Source: Rhodanobacter sp. L36 (GTDB lineage Bacteria > Pseudomonadota > Gammaproteobacteria > Xanthomonadales > Rhodanobacteraceae). Taken from it: DNA of 64,000 bases. The DNA lies in NCBI RefSeq assembly GCF_009765755.1, contig NZ_LMUV01000011.1, forward strand, positions 1 to 64,000, given 5' to 3'. Below are positions 9,424 through 18,279 of this stretch, piece after piece; within the stretch, counting starts at the first letter, position 1; each line of letters starts with the position of its first letter. Under the pieces are notes generated by a model that was not told the origin of the DNA, did not search any database, and saw only the letters and a list, made by a program, of their open reading frames with translations. The position numbers were made by a program, and so were the translations under genes.

Positions 9424-9792
9424 CTAAGGCAAAGAGTCGCGCTGGGCGAAGATGCTCACCATTTCCGCCATGTTCTGTGTGCCCCATGTGCACAGCGGAA
9501 CGATTGCGTCGGCCAGGCTGCGACCAAATGGGGTTAACGCGTAGTCCACGCGCGGCGGCACCTCCTTGTAGTCGGTCCGCGCCAGCACGTGATAGGCCTC
9601 CAGATCTTTCAGTTGCTGGATCAGCACCTTATCGCTGACGCCGCGGATCGTGCGCTTGAGTTCGCCGTAGCGCTTCGGTCCGTCAAGCAGGAAATACAGA
9701 ATTTGCGGCTTCCACTTGCCCGAGATGACGCGGAGCGTGGCAGCCAGCCCGTGGGAATAGCGACCACCACAGTTCTCAGAACAGTCCGTCAT
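9424..9792 (-). CDS. HxlR-family winged-helix transcriptional regulator
   Basis: This 122-residue protein has the full-length HxlR pattern: an N-terminal Cys-containing segment (MTDCSENCGG), then ISGKWKPQILYFLLDGPKRY, ELKRTIRGVSDKVL, LKDLEAYHVLARTDY and VPPRVDYALTPFG. Members are small dimeric regulators, often responding to electrophiles or redox stress through a cysteine. It is divergent from the SDR operon at 9902 and probably controls it and itself from the ~110-bp shared promoter region. Cys4 and Cys8 are candidate sensing residues, by inference. Confidence 0.9.
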   Translation of the reverse strand: MTDCSENCGGRYSHGLAATLRVISGKWKPQILYFLLDGPKRYGELKRTIRGVSDKVLIQQLKDLEAYHVLARTDYKEVPPRVDYALTPFGRSLADAIVPLCTWGTQNMAEMVSIFAQRDSLP

Positions 9793-9795
9793 TTG

Positions 9796-9819
9796 ATACT
9801 TACCAAAAAGTGCATACTT
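9796..9819. promoter_or_regulatory. candidate HxlR operator (direct ATACTT repeats)
   Basis: Between the divergent HxlR and SDR genes the hexamer ATACTT occurs at 9796-9801 and again at 9814-9819, spaced 18 bp start to start, in an AT-rich island. This is consistent with a regulator site immediately upstream of the HxlR start. Assignment to HxlR is inferred from position. Confidence 0.35.
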
Positions 9820-9901
9820 GTTGTTAGGTTATCTCGATCACATCCTTGTACTCAAGCAAGCGGCTCCCGCTTCCGCACAACTTCAACCAAGGACACATGA
9901 C

Positions 9902-10636
9902 ATGAACAGACTGAAAGGTAAGACCGCCGTGATCACCGGCGGCGCGACCGGCATCGGCCTCGCTGCAGCAAAGCGCTTCATCGAGGAAGGCGCATTCGTC
10001 TTCATCTACGCCCGCCGACAGGAAATGCTCGACGCTGCTCTAGCGGAACTCGGACTCAACGCTCGGGCAGTGAAGGGCTCTGTATCGGATGAGGCCGATC
10101 TCGATCGACTCTACGCGGCGGTGAAGGCCGAGCGCGGAACGCTCGATATTGTGTTCGCCAATGCCGGCGCCGGAAGTCAGGCTGCGCTTGGCAAGATCAC
10201 CGCCGAGCACATCGACGAGCACTTCAACACCAACGTGAAGGGCACGATCTTCACGGTCCAGAAGGCGCTGCCGCTGATGGGTAAAGGCGGCTCGATCATC
10301 CTGACCGGATCAAGCGCCGGCACCACGGGTGCTCCGGGCATGAGCGCCTACAGTGCGAGCAAGGCGGCAGTGCGCAATCTCGCGCGCACCTGGGCGGAAG
10401 ATCTGAAAGGCACCGGTATCCGGGTCAACGTGCTGTCGCCCGGGGCCACGGCCACCGAACTCGCAAAGCAGGCGCTGGGCGAGGAAGGCCAGAAGGTTTA
10501 CGCATCGATGACTCCGCTCCTGCGCATGGCAGACCCGGCGGAAATCGCGGCGGCGGCTGCGTTCCTCGCGTCATCGGACAGCAGCTTCATGACCGCCAGC
10601 GAAGTCGCGGTCGATGGCGGCTTGGCGCAACTTTGA
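9902..10636 (+). CDS. SDR-family NAD(P)-dependent oxidoreductase
   Basis: This is a classical short-chain dehydrogenase of 244 residues. It shows the nucleotide motif TGGATGIG (12-19), FANAGAG (86-91), a catalytic serine in LTGSSAG (137/138), and Tyr150 and Lys154 in YSASK, then the LSPGATATE loop and a C-terminal VDGG motif. The substrate cannot be inferred. The ATG at 9902 was preferred to upstream in-frame codons because the family N-terminus begins there. It is the first gene of a three-gene operon divergent from an HxlR-type regulator, a common arrangement for stress-induced reductases. Confidence 0.9.
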   Translation: MNRLKGKTAVITGGATGIGLAAAKRFIEEGAFVFIYARRQEMLDAALAELGLNARAVKGSVSDEADLDRLYAAVKAERGTLDIVFANAGAGSQAALGKITAEHIDEHFNTNVKGTIFTVQKALPLMGKGGSIILTGSSAGTTGAPGMSAYSASKAAVRNLARTWAEDLKGTGIRVNVLSPGATATELAKQALGEEGQKVYASMTPLLRMADPAEIAAAAAFLASSDSSFMTASEVAVDGGLAQL

Positions 10637-10707
10637 CGCATACGTCCGGCAGCACTCCATTCGATCGTCTGGAGTGCTGCCGGGCTTGGTAACCCGAGGA
10701 GAAAAGC

Positions 10708-11307
10708 ATGAGCTACGCCATTATCGGCTTCGGAAATATCGGCCAGGCTCTGGCCAAGGCCTTTGCCCGCAACGGCATCGAAGTATCCGTGGCAACCACA
10801 CGCGACCCGGAAAGCTTTGCATCCGACGCGGCCGCGATCGGGCCCGGCATCATTCCCAAAAAACTGGACGAAGCGCTCAAAGCGGACATTGTCTTTTTGG
10901 CCGTCCGTTTCGAGTCTCACCAGGATGTCGCGAAGGCGCTGCCCCACTGGAAGGGCAAGATCATCATCGATGTGACCAATGCCTACGGCGTGCCCCCTGA
11001 GGAACTGGGAGGTCAGCCTTCATCGAAAGCCGTGGCGCAGGTTTTCACGGGTGGAAGACTGGTCAAGGGTTTCAATCATTTGGGTGCTGCCGTTCTTGGC
11101 CAGGATCCTGCGGTCCATGGCGGCAGGAGAGTCGTGTTTCTTGCGAGCGACGATAACGATGCTGCAACAGAGGTTTGCGCGCTTGCGGAAAGCCTCGGCT
11201 TCTCGCCAATCAAACTCGGCGGGCTTTCGGAAGGTGGGCTGCTTGTGCAGGCGCGCGGAAACGTCTGGGGTCCACTGATCTTCAAGGACCTGATCAAGTT
11301 CGACTGA
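10708..11307 (+). CDS. NAD(P)-binding oxidoreductase, F420-reductase-like (COG2085)
   Basis: This 199-residue protein begins with a Rossmann fold (YAIIGFGNIGQALAKAF), followed by IVFLAVRFES, KIIIDVTNAYG and VKGFNHLGA, the pattern of the NADPH-dependent F420 reductase/'predicted dinucleotide-binding enzyme' family. Proteobacterial members without F420 are probably general NAD(P)H-dependent reductases. A ribosome site (GAGGAG) lies just before the ATG. It sits 71 bp after the SDR gene and probably shares HxlR control. Confidence 0.85.
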   Translation: MSYAIIGFGNIGQALAKAFARNGIEVSVATTRDPESFASDAAAIGPGIIPKKLDEALKADIVFLAVRFESHQDVAKALPHWKGKIIIDVTNAYGVPPEELGGQPSSKAVAQVFTGGRLVKGFNHLGAAVLGQDPAVHGGRRVVFLASDDNDAATEVCALAESLGFSPIKLGGLSEGGLLVQARGNVWGPLIFKDLIKFD

Positions 11308-11376
11308 CAAGCCGTGGATCGCCGACTCGCTCGCGGCGCGCTTGTCGAATTCAAAAACGCAATGGAGGAAATCCCG

Positions 11377-12009
11377 ATGTACGACCCAACCAGGCAATCC
11401 GAATTGATCCGTTTCGCACGCGCAGGTGCGGGCTCCACCGTCATCGACGTCTATCCCGGCGACGGCGACTGGACGCGTCTCTTCTCCGACGTGGTGGGAG
11501 CCGAAGGACATGTCTACAGTTTCGTGCCGACCGAAATTGCCGACGTGAAGCCCGATCAATTGGACAACATGCGGGCGCTCGCGAAGGAGCCGGGCCGAGA
11601 GAACGTCGAAGCCGTCTCAGCGGACCTCGTCGCGATGCCGGACGTCACGCCACCAGCGGATGTCTTGTGGCTGCACCTGTTCTATCACGATCTCCATACC
11701 GCGCTCATCCAGGCCAAGGGTGCGACGGCGGCCGACTTCAACCGAGTCGTCTACGAACAACTCAAACCCGGTGGGTTCTACGTCATCGTCGACCATGCCG
11801 CTGCAGCAGCGGCTGGCACGAGCGACACCCAGTCGCTGCATCGGATCGACCCTGTGTCCGTTCGCGTGGAGGTGGAGGCGGCTGGCTTCGTGCTGGATGC
11901 GCAAAGTACTCTGCTCGCAAACAAGGATGATCCGCACTCGGTCAAGGTGTTCGACGCCTCGATCAAGGGCGAAACTGACCGGTTCGTCTATCGGTTCGTG
12001 AAGCCTTGA
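11377..12009 (+). CDS. predicted SAM-dependent methyltransferase (COG4798-like)
   Basis: This 210-residue protein has a class I methyltransferase-like fold: VIDVYPGDGDWTRLFSDVVG replaces the usual DxGxGxG loop, followed by GHVYSFVPTE, a central DVLWLHLFYHDL strand and LKPGGFYVIVDH. The start at 11377 has GGAGG 8 bp upstream; an in-frame ATG at 11362 would overlap that site. It is the last gene of the HxlR-flanked operon. Substrate unknown. A 7-bp-arm hairpin without a T-run (12052-12073) follows. Confidence 0.75.
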   Translation: MYDPTRQSELIRFARAGAGSTVIDVYPGDGDWTRLFSDVVGAEGHVYSFVPTEIADVKPDQLDNMRALAKEPGRENVEAVSADLVAMPDVTPPADVLWLHLFYHDLHTALIQAKGATAADFNRVVYEQLKPGGFYVIVDHAAAAAAGTSDTQSLHRIDPVSVRVEVEAAGFVLDAQSTLLANKDDPHSVKVFDASIKGETDRFVYRFVKP

Positions 12010-12340
12010 AGGACGCCGATCGCAAGTAATGTGGCCTGACCGAAGCGAAGGCATGCCAAGGCGGCGTGGCATGGGATACAGGAACTAGGCCGAGGCAAGT
12101 TTCAGCCTGTAAGTGCCTCGCTACTAGCCTAAATTTTTTCCCTGCTTGGCCGCTTTGGATTCCCTGCAACAAAGTGTAGGGAATTGCCCAGCCTTCCTAG
12201 GCGGCGGGCCTATTTTTAGCGCTCCTGATGGTGCTCGGATGGTTCTTTTCCCCAAATTCCCTGCTGTTTTCCCTGAAAGCAGGGAAAAAGGCCGTTGAGA
12301 CAAGTTCGCACGAGACTCGTAGCACCGCCAAACAGACAGA

Positions 12341-12370
12341 CCGCAGAGGACCTTTCTCTGCGGTTTTTTT
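12341..12370 (+). terminator. rho-independent terminator, repeat unit 1
   Basis: The 8-bp arms CCGCAGAG and CTCTGCGG (12341-12348 and 12356-12363) are followed by seven T residues. It belongs to the first unit of the tandem repeats. Confidence 0.75.
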
Positions 12371-12442
12371 GTACCCAAAATTTGGGTAGGGTCAGAAGTG
12401 TTACTGAGAGTTCGAATTCTGTTTAGCCCGCCAAACAGACAA

Positions 12443-12472
12443 GCCGCAGGGAATCCTCTCTGCGGCTTTTTT
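12443..12472 (+). terminator. rho-independent terminator, repeat unit 2
   Basis: The arms GCCGCAG and CTGCGGC (12443-12449 and 12460-12466) are followed by six T residues. It is the counterpart of the terminator ~100 bp upstream. Confidence 0.75.
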
Positions 12473-12585
12473 GCGACTAGACTTTCGTTCAGGCTCAGAA
12501 GTCTCACTGAAAGTTCGAATCTAGTTCGCCCGCCAAGCCTCGCTGGTGAACATCGGGCCAGCGTCAGTTGTAATTTTTATTTCGA

Positions 12586-13209
12586 ATGAGCGAGTTCTAT
12601 GGCTGCCGCTTAAGCCAAGGAGCGCATCGCACATGTTCGAACCGGCCCAATCGGTATCGCGGCATCGAACAGTTCGAACAGATCTTGCAGTCGTGGGATA
12701 CGGCCAACAAAAAGACGGAGATCTACGACTACAGCGTATGCACCAGGTGGGGCATCGTGAATAAAACGGTTTATCTGTTAGGTGTCGTTCGGCGCCGCAT
12801 GGAATATCCCGCTCTGAAACGAGCCGTACTCGCAGAAGCTGCCGTGTGGAAGCCGCAAACAATCCTGATCGAAGACAAGGCCTCTGGTACGCAGCTGATT
12901 CAAGAGCTTCGTCAGGAACATCTCTACCAAGTCAAGGCGGTGAAGCCGGTCGGCGACAAGGTCATGCGCATGCATGCGCAGACGGCGATGATTGAAAATG
13001 GTGTGGTGCGCTTTCCGGAGCGAGCATCGTGGTTAGACGGCTATATCCAAGAGCTGACCACCTTTCCGAATGGCAAATACGACGACCAAGTCGATTCCAC
13101 CTCGCAGGCACTAGCGTGGATCAATCACGAGTTCGATGAGCCGGCGTATCTCGTTTTTATGCGGGAACTGCTCAAGCGAGACGCGGAGGCGATGTGCGAC
13201 GATCGCTAA
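12586..13209 (+). pseudogene. phage terminase large subunit, C-terminal nuclease part only
   Basis: From about 12655 the frame matches the C-terminal RNase H-like nuclease domain of phage large terminases: SWDTANK, YDYSVCTRWG, ILIEDKASGTQLI, KPVGDKVMRMHAQTAMIENG, LTTFPNGKYDDQVDS and SQALAWI. The acidic residues expected at the active site are kept (Asp of SWDT, Glu-Asp of IEDK, Asp-Asp of YDDQ). The N-terminal ATPase half is absent and the first ~20 codons are unrelated, so the gene is truncated. No other phage gene is adjacent, marking this as the relic of a lost prophage next to possible attachment-site scars. Confidence 0.75.
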
Positions 13210-13231
13210 GCTAAGCACTCGAAAGGCGTAT

Positions 13232-13830
13232 CTAGGGCGGTTTGAGTGTCGGAGTCTGTCTCAAGTTCACTTGCGATCGAGCTTGATCAAGTAGTTCACT
13301 GCGTTGACGTATTCGTTGAAATCCAGACGCTGGTTCTTGTCCGTATCGAACGCCGACATGGGCTGTGCCGATGCGCCACAGCTGATACAGGCTGCCCAGA
13401 CAAATGCGCTGCGCGTTGTCGACGCTGCCCATCGCGCGTTCGAACAAACGCTCGAAGAACGACACGCGTCCCTGCTTGTCGCTGCCGACCAGCTAGACGC
13501 GTTCGGTCTGATACGACGAAATCGCCAGCGACGTGTTGTTGCCGGCGAGCCACGCGGCGAGTTCTCGCGAGCAACTCTTTTCGGCGACCTGCGGTTTGGC
13601 AACGTCGGCCGGCAGCTCCGAAACCTCTTCCGGTACCTCAAGGCTTGGGAGGTCATTCGGCTTCGGGTCGAGCCACGCGTCTATGTCGTCTTCGTGGATC
13701 GGAACGGGACACCGGTCGTGGCCTGCCTCCACAACCTCCAAGGGTGGGTCGTCCGTGATCGTCGCGAACGTGTAGAAGTCGGGATCATCGCCGGCGGCCT
13801 CGACATAGGTCCAGAGACAGGCCACAAAGA
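13232..13830 (-). pseudogene. composite relic: SRAP fragment, TIGR03032 N-terminus, EF-hand tail
   Basis: Read on the minus strand, 13819-13661 encodes a piece resembling the C-terminal half of an SOS-response-associated (YedK/HMCES-type) peptidase (CLWTYVEAAG, TFATITDDPP, RCPVPIHEDDIDAWLDP). The same frame continues into a TIGR03032 N-terminus (ELAAWLAGNNTSLAISSYQT), meets an amber codon at 13495-13493, and resumes in frame with VSFFERLFERAMG and GSLYQLWR. At ~13380 it joins, in another frame, the last EF-hand and tail of the EF-hand gene (FDTDKNQRLDFNEY ... ending at 13267). It is therefore an inverted, internally deleted and mutated copy of the propeller/EF-hand pair at the window start, joined to a third gene fragment. 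Confidence 0.65.
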
Positions 13831-14333
13831 GATGACAATCGAAGAATTTGGTTAGACTGAAGTTTGGATGAGGCCAGACAAATGTGCGTTTCCATGCCAC
13901 GCGCCCGTGCCCAGGGAGTTGCGCTCGAAACACACACACCCCGACTAGGTTGATTGAGGTTGGTCACTTGAACAAAGGTTATGTACTAGCAGACGGCAAA
14001 GCTGATCCACATGCAGTTTTCGCTTTGGGTTACACATGACCTAGGGTCGCACCGAGATATCGCCATGATTGATTGCAAGTCAAGCTATGCACCCGCTACA
14101 AGTATTGAGCCCTCGCGACGCAATGATCGGATCGGGGTTCCTTCGATGATAGGGTCGTCAGGTCGACCGCAACCAAGTTTTAGCAAATTCGAAGCCGAGC
14201 TCGATTTGCCACGACTCTGCTTACTCGTGACCGGGATCATCACCCAAGCCCGATGCGCGGCGTCATATCTGGCTGCTTCCTTCCAAACCTCCGGCGCCGT
14301 CGATGCGGGCTTGGTGAGCACTGGGCGTTGTGC
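13831..14333. other. intergenic stretch without recognised gene
   Basis: These ~500 bp are less GC-rich than the surroundings. The part nearest 13831 may hold further decayed SRAP sequence in other frames; the rest shows no convincing coding frame, RNA or repeat. Confidence 0.4.
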
Positions 14334-15341
14334 ATGAATCCACCGGCTTACACCCAAAGCTCGCTTGCGGCGTTGGGTATCAACGAATTGGAAGAGCGAC
14401 TGTATTGCGCGCTGCTTGCGCACGGCGCTTCCCTAGCAACAGATATCTCCGAACTGTTGTCTGTGCAACTACAAGAGACAACTCAATTGCTCGACGGTAT
14501 CGAGGCCAAGGGACTGGCGACTCATTCGCCGGGACAGCCAAGGCTCTATAACGCAGTGCCTCCCGGGCTGGCCATTGAGGCGTTGGCCAGTCAACGCCAC
14601 GCCGAGATTGAGCGAGCCCGGCAGAAGATCGCCGAACTGGAGAAGTTTGCTGACAATGCTCAGGGGCAAAAACAGGAGCAACTTGTTGAGGTGATTTCCA
14701 ATCGCGATACCTTGTGGCAGATCACGATGCACCTGCACCGAACGGCCCAAAAAGAGCTCTTCGGGTTCATACGCCTGCCTGTTAGTAATTCGCATCAGGA
14801 AGCCATACGTCCGGGTTTGCGCTATCGCAGCGTTTCCGACCTTGAGTTCGTTCAGTCGCCCGGTGCAATAGAGGGACTGAGCCGCGTCGCCGCCATGGGT
14901 GAAGAAGTGAGGGTTTTTCCGACACTGCCCATCAAAATGTTCATCATGGATCGCCGCATTGGCTTGATCCTCAATGCAGGTAGCAACTCAGCGGACCCCA
15001 TCCTGCTGGTTAGAGAAAGCCCGTTGCTCGACGCACTTTGCGCCCTTTTCGAATTGATATGGGAACGTGCAACGCCTCTAGCGTTCAGCGAGAGGGGAGC
15101 CGTTGAGCAAGGTGCGACCGGCAAACGACTTTCGGATGCGGCGAAGCAGATGATTCCTCGACTGGCTGCGGGTGTACACGACAAATCCATTGCCTTTGAG
15201 GAAGGCGTAAGCGCGGTTACGCTCAATCGACGCATCTCAGAGCTCATGAAGCATTTCGACGCCCGCACCCGCTTTCAATTGGGCTGGTGCGCAGCGCTGG
15301 AAGCGTTTCCTGAACGCGCATCGCCCGACAAGCGTAGCTAG
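14334..15341 (+). CDS. two-HTH transcriptional regulator (TrmB-like N-terminus, LuxR-type C-terminus)
   Basis: This 335-residue protein starts at the ATG giving MNPPAYTQ. Residues ~10-85 resemble a TrmB-type winged helix (ALGINELEERLYCALLAHG, LLDGIEAKGLATHSPGQPRL), followed by a short coiled-coil stretch (AEIERARQKIAELEKFA). A central domain of ~150 residues resembles the ligand/PLD-like part of such regulators. The C-terminus (ATGKRLSDAAKQMIPRLAAG, then AVTLNRRISELMKHF) fits a degenerate LuxR-type HTH. Similar proteins sit next to biosynthetic or secreted-enzyme genes. It lies ~400 bp upstream of the tandem S53 peptidases and may control them; this is inferred. Confidence 0.7.
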   Translation: MNPPAYTQSSLAALGINELEERLYCALLAHGASLATDISELLSVQLQETTQLLDGIEAKGLATHSPGQPRLYNAVPPGLAIEALASQRHAEIERARQKIAELEKFADNAQGQKQEQLVEVISNRDTLWQITMHLHRTAQKELFGFIRLPVSNSHQEAIRPGLRYRSVSDLEFVQSPGAIEGLSRVAAMGEEVRVFPTLPIKMFIMDRRIGLILNAGSNSADPILLVRESPLLDALCALFELIWERATPLAFSERGAVEQGATGKRLSDAAKQMIPRLAAGVHDKSIAFEEGVSAVTLNRRISELMKHFDARTRFQLGWCAALEAFPERASPDKRS

Positions 15342-15390
15342 TCGTTCATTCCCGCGAAACGGCCCGACTTTTGGACGTCCATTTGTTTGG

Positions 15391-15447
15391 CGATGAAATG
15401 ATATTTTTCTATCAAGATAGAAGTATAAACGTCTCTTTTCATTGCGC
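15391..15447 (+). repeat. duplicated leader element, copy A, with palindromic core
   Basis: This ~57-bp element is nearly identical to 23189-23245 and weaker similarity extends ~130 bp further downstream. At its centre is the inverted repeat TTCTATC-AA-GATAGAA (15407-15422), followed by GTATAAAC, which could serve as a -10 region. It lies in the 400-bp gap between the two-HTH regulator and the first S53 peptidase gene, so it may be the promoter/operator of the peptidase genes. The rest of this gap holds no recognised gene. Confidence 0.55.
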
Positions 15448-15743
15448 TGAAACCAAAAGCAAGCCTATTGTTGCCACGGTTCGGTAACAAGCCGGCAGGG
15501 GAAAGAGCTTTTCAGCTGGTTTATCGCGAGACGTCGGGATGACGTAGATCGCCGCCGGTTTGAGTCTATTGGTGCATTGAGTCTCGGCGTCCCTTTGGGG
15601 CGGCGTCGGGGGTTTTTGACTTAAATCACCCTGGGAACGTGTCGGCCAGTGCGTAGTAGTGGACAAAAAGCGACAAAAGCACCAATCACACAAGACCTTA
15701 GCGTCGTGTTCAAGCTTTTCCCTTTGCTCTTTGAGGATACTCC

Positions 15744-18140
15744 ATGAAAAACAGCCATCTCTCGTTGTGCGCAGCCATCTCGGCGCTGCTTGCAGCAAGT
15801 TCTACCTGTGCATCCGCTACAACTGCGGGCCCATCCAACGCACTTGCCTTGGCGGGCATCAATACCTCCGAGGTCGCTCGCGTCACCCAGACGGTAAGCG
15901 AGCAAGCCGTTTTGCCGCTCGTGCACACCCATCTGCCTTTTCTGACGGCCTACGCGACAACGGCGACCGGCACGCTGGCCGATGCGTCCGCCATGAATCA
16001 CATGCAAGTGGTGCTGAAGCCCAGCGCCCAGCGCGTCGCGGCTTTGAAACAGCTCGTCAAGGCGCAGCATGATCCCGCGTCGCCCGCCTTTCACCAGTGG
16101 ATCACGCCGGAGCAATACGGCCAGAATTTTGGCGTGGTGGATAGCGATATCGCCGCAGTCAGTGCTTGGCTGACCTCGCAGGGTTTCGTGGTCAACGCGG
16201 TGTATCCGAACAAATCGCAGATCGACTTCAGCGGCACCGCAGGCCAAGTTAATCAAGCATTCCACACGCAGGAAGCGCTGTACACCACCAAGCTCGGCGC
16301 GAACTACACCGCCAACAGCACCGACATCAGTGTGCCGGCGGCCCTGCAGCCGGTTATTGCTGGCGTGCTGGGCCTCCATAACTTTCATGCACAACCAAGC
16401 CTAGCCGCACCATTGTTCGGCAAATTCAACAACGGCACACACCGTTTTGATCAGGTCAATGCCACAAAGGGCGCATCGCTCATGCCTGCCACCCGACAGC
16501 CGCAAGGTATTCCGATGGCCATTACTCGGAGCACCTTACGCGGCTTGGTACCCAATGACTTCGCGAACATGTACGGCATCGTGGGTCCTGCAGGCCAGAA
16601 TATCCGAACCAACGGCATTACCGGCAAAGGCATCACCATTGCCGTGGTCGAGGATGAGGATATGCAGCCGGGTGACTGGAACAATTTCGTCCAGATATTC
16701 AATCTGGGCAGCTACGGTGGCACGTTCACGCAATTTCAGCCGCAGCCCAGCGGCCAAATCAATTGCATTGCCCCGAAACCGAATGCACTAAGAAATCCTA
16801 CAACTGATTATCTTGAGACCATCCTGGACGCGGAATACACCACGGGCATGGCGCCGGGTGCCAACGTCTGGGTCGCCACCTGCGACGATAGCGGCTCAGG
16901 CAACTTTTTTGGTGGAGAGTTCCTGGCGGCCAGTAACCTGGTCAACGCGGTCGCTCGGCCGAATGTCATCAGCGTCAGTTACGGATACGGTGAAGGTTCG
17001 GTCCCTGTCGCTGACAAGGCAGCGATCGACGCCATGTGGGCGCAGGCCGATGCGGAGGGTATTTCGGTGTTCGTATCGTCCGGAGACTCCGGCTCGAATC
17101 CGAGTTTCAACGGGCTTTGGATCTACTCAACTGGTATCGACGCCAACGCGATGGCCAGCTCGCCCAACGACACGGCGGTGGGCGGCACCGATACGGCAGA
17201 TATCTGGGACGGCACCACCAGCACCTATTTCAATAGCACACAAAATGTGGCGTACGGCACTGCCAAAGGGTATGTCCCGGAGATTCCCTGGAATGCAAGC
17301 TGTGGCAACGACGTCGCTGTCAAGGCAGCATGGGGCTTCTCCAATCCCCTCGATTTGTGCAAGCAATACCTCATCACCGATCCCAATGGCTTGTACGTGA
17401 CTTCCGAGGCCAGTAGCGGCGGCACGTCTTTTACGGATATCAAGCCCGAATGGCAGACAGCCGTCACGGGGGCGGCGCTGGACGAGACTCGTGATGTACC
17501 GGACGTGGCCATGTTCGGCGGATCCTACGGCCCAACCACGGCAGCCGTACTTTGCACGAATGCCAATCCATGCGTAGCAGGCTTTACGCAGCCGACGGAA
17601 CTGGTCCAGGGCACTTCGCTTTCAGCGCCGTTGATGGCTGGCGTTCAAGCGTTGATCGACCAAGGTATCGCGCAACGTGGGTTGCCGGCGAACCAGGGTA
17701 ATGCGGCGCCGACCCTGTATGCGCTCGCGGGCCAGGAATACGGCAATCGCCAGAGCCCGGTTCCAGCCAGCTTGGCCGCCTGTGCCAGCGTGGATAACGG
17801 CGACCCCAACGCCGGCGCGGGCTGTGTGTTCCACAACATTGTCCGCGGCAATATTTCCACTCAATGCATAACTAATGCCTTCCTCCAGGGACCGAACCCC
17901 TACACGACGGACTGCTACAACTACGGCACTGTTAGAAATCTCAGCATCTTCCTCGCAGGACTAGGTCCGTCAACCGTAGGCCTTACCAGCTTGGATCCGT
18001 ATAACTACGCGACAGCGACCAAGGCGTATTCCGCGCAACCAGGCTGGAGCTTCGCCTCGGGTCTAGGCTCGGTAAATGCCCGCAACCTGTTGATGGCCTG
18101 GCGTGCATACGTCAAGGCGCCTGCCGCTCCCGTCTTGTGA
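15744..18140 (+). CDS. S53 family pro-peptidase (xanthomonalisin/sedolisin type), copy 1
   Basis: This 798-residue preproprotein has a signal peptide in residues 1-~25 and an S53 propeptide in ~60-220 (MNHMQVVLKPSAQRVAALKQ, FHQWITPEQYGQNFG, NKSQIDFSGTAGQVNQAFHT). The catalytic domain has the Ser-Glu-Asp triad of sedolisins: Glu358 and Asp362 in ETILD, Asp448 (oxyanion) in SSGDSGSN, and Ser625 in GTSLSAPLMAG. The C-terminal SLDPYNYATATKAYS and GLGSVNARNLL match the usual calcium-binding region. S53 enzymes are secreted, self-activating endopeptidases active at acid pH. The start has GAGGAT upstream. A close paralogue follows 139 bp downstream. Confidence 0.92.
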   Translation: MKNSHLSLCAAISALLAASSTCASATTAGPSNALALAGINTSEVARVTQTVSEQAVLPLVHTHLPFLTAYATTATGTLADASAMNHMQVVLKPSAQRVAALKQLVKAQHDPASPAFHQWITPEQYGQNFGVVDSDIAAVSAWLTSQGFVVNAVYPNKSQIDFSGTAGQVNQAFHTQEALYTTKLGANYTANSTDISVPAALQPVIAGVLGLHNFHAQPSLAAPLFGKFNNGTHRFDQVNATKGASLMPATRQPQGIPMAITRSTLRGLVPNDFANMYGIVGPAGQNIRTNGITGKGITIAVVEDEDMQPGDWNNFVQIFNLGSYGGTFTQFQPQPSGQINCIAPKPNALRNPTTDYLETILDAEYTTGMAPGANVWVATCDDSGSGNFFGGEFLAASNLVNAVARPNVISVSYGYGEGSVPVADKAAIDAMWAQADAEGISVFVSSGDSGSNPSFNGLWIYSTGIDANAMASSPNDTAVGGTDTADIWDGTTSTYFNSTQNVAYGTAKGYVPEIPWNASCGNDVAVKAAWGFSNPLDLCKQYLITDPNGLYVTSEASSGGTSFTDIKPEWQTAVTGAALDETRDVPDVAMFGGSYGPTTAAVLCTNANPCVAGFTQPTELVQGTSLSAPLMAGVQALIDQGIAQRGLPANQGNAAPTLYALAGQEYGNRQSPVPASLAACASVDNGDPNAGAGCVFHNIVRGNISTQCITNAFLQGPNPYTTDCYNYGTVRNLSIFLAGLGPSTVGLTSLDPYNYATATKAYSAQPGWSFASGLGSVNARNLLMAWRAYVKAPAAPVL

Positions 18141-18145
18141 AACGC

Positions 18146-18180
18146 AGGGGCATGGCCGTCTTTGGACGCCATGTCCCCTT
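18146..18180 (+). terminator. hairpin between the two S53 genes
   Basis: After the stop of copy 1, AGGGGCATGG and CCATGTCCCCT arms form a stable hairpin around GACGGCC/TTTGGAC, but no T-run follows. It could attenuate read-through or stabilise the 3' end rather than fully terminate. Confidence 0.4.
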
Positions 18181-18279
18181 AGCGCGCACGCCATCGGCTT
18201 TGGACCAAAAAAAGTATTAACCACACAAGCAGCTCGGTGTCGTATTCCAGTCTTCCCTTTTGCTCTTTGAGGATATTCC

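Larger units (their letters stand above)
12297..12539 (+). repeat. three degenerate tandem repeats resembling tRNA 3' ends (attachment-site scars)
   Basis: Three related units occur in tandem, each with a T-arm-like AGTTCG element followed ~20 bp later by ...CCGCCA: 12303-12330, 12409-12433 and 12512-12534. The first two continue with AACAGAC and a GC-rich hairpin plus T-run. The pattern resembles the end of a serine-type tRNA gene with its terminator. No complete tRNA can be folded here because the T-stem pairs badly. This is best read as scars of integration and loss of elements at a tRNA 3' end; a prophage terminase remnant follows directly. Confidence 0.5.

Noticed and set aside
12297-12539. 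A complete tRNA gene
   Set aside because: Only 3'-end-like pieces are present; T-stems do not pair properly and no anticodon arm or acceptor 5' strand was found.
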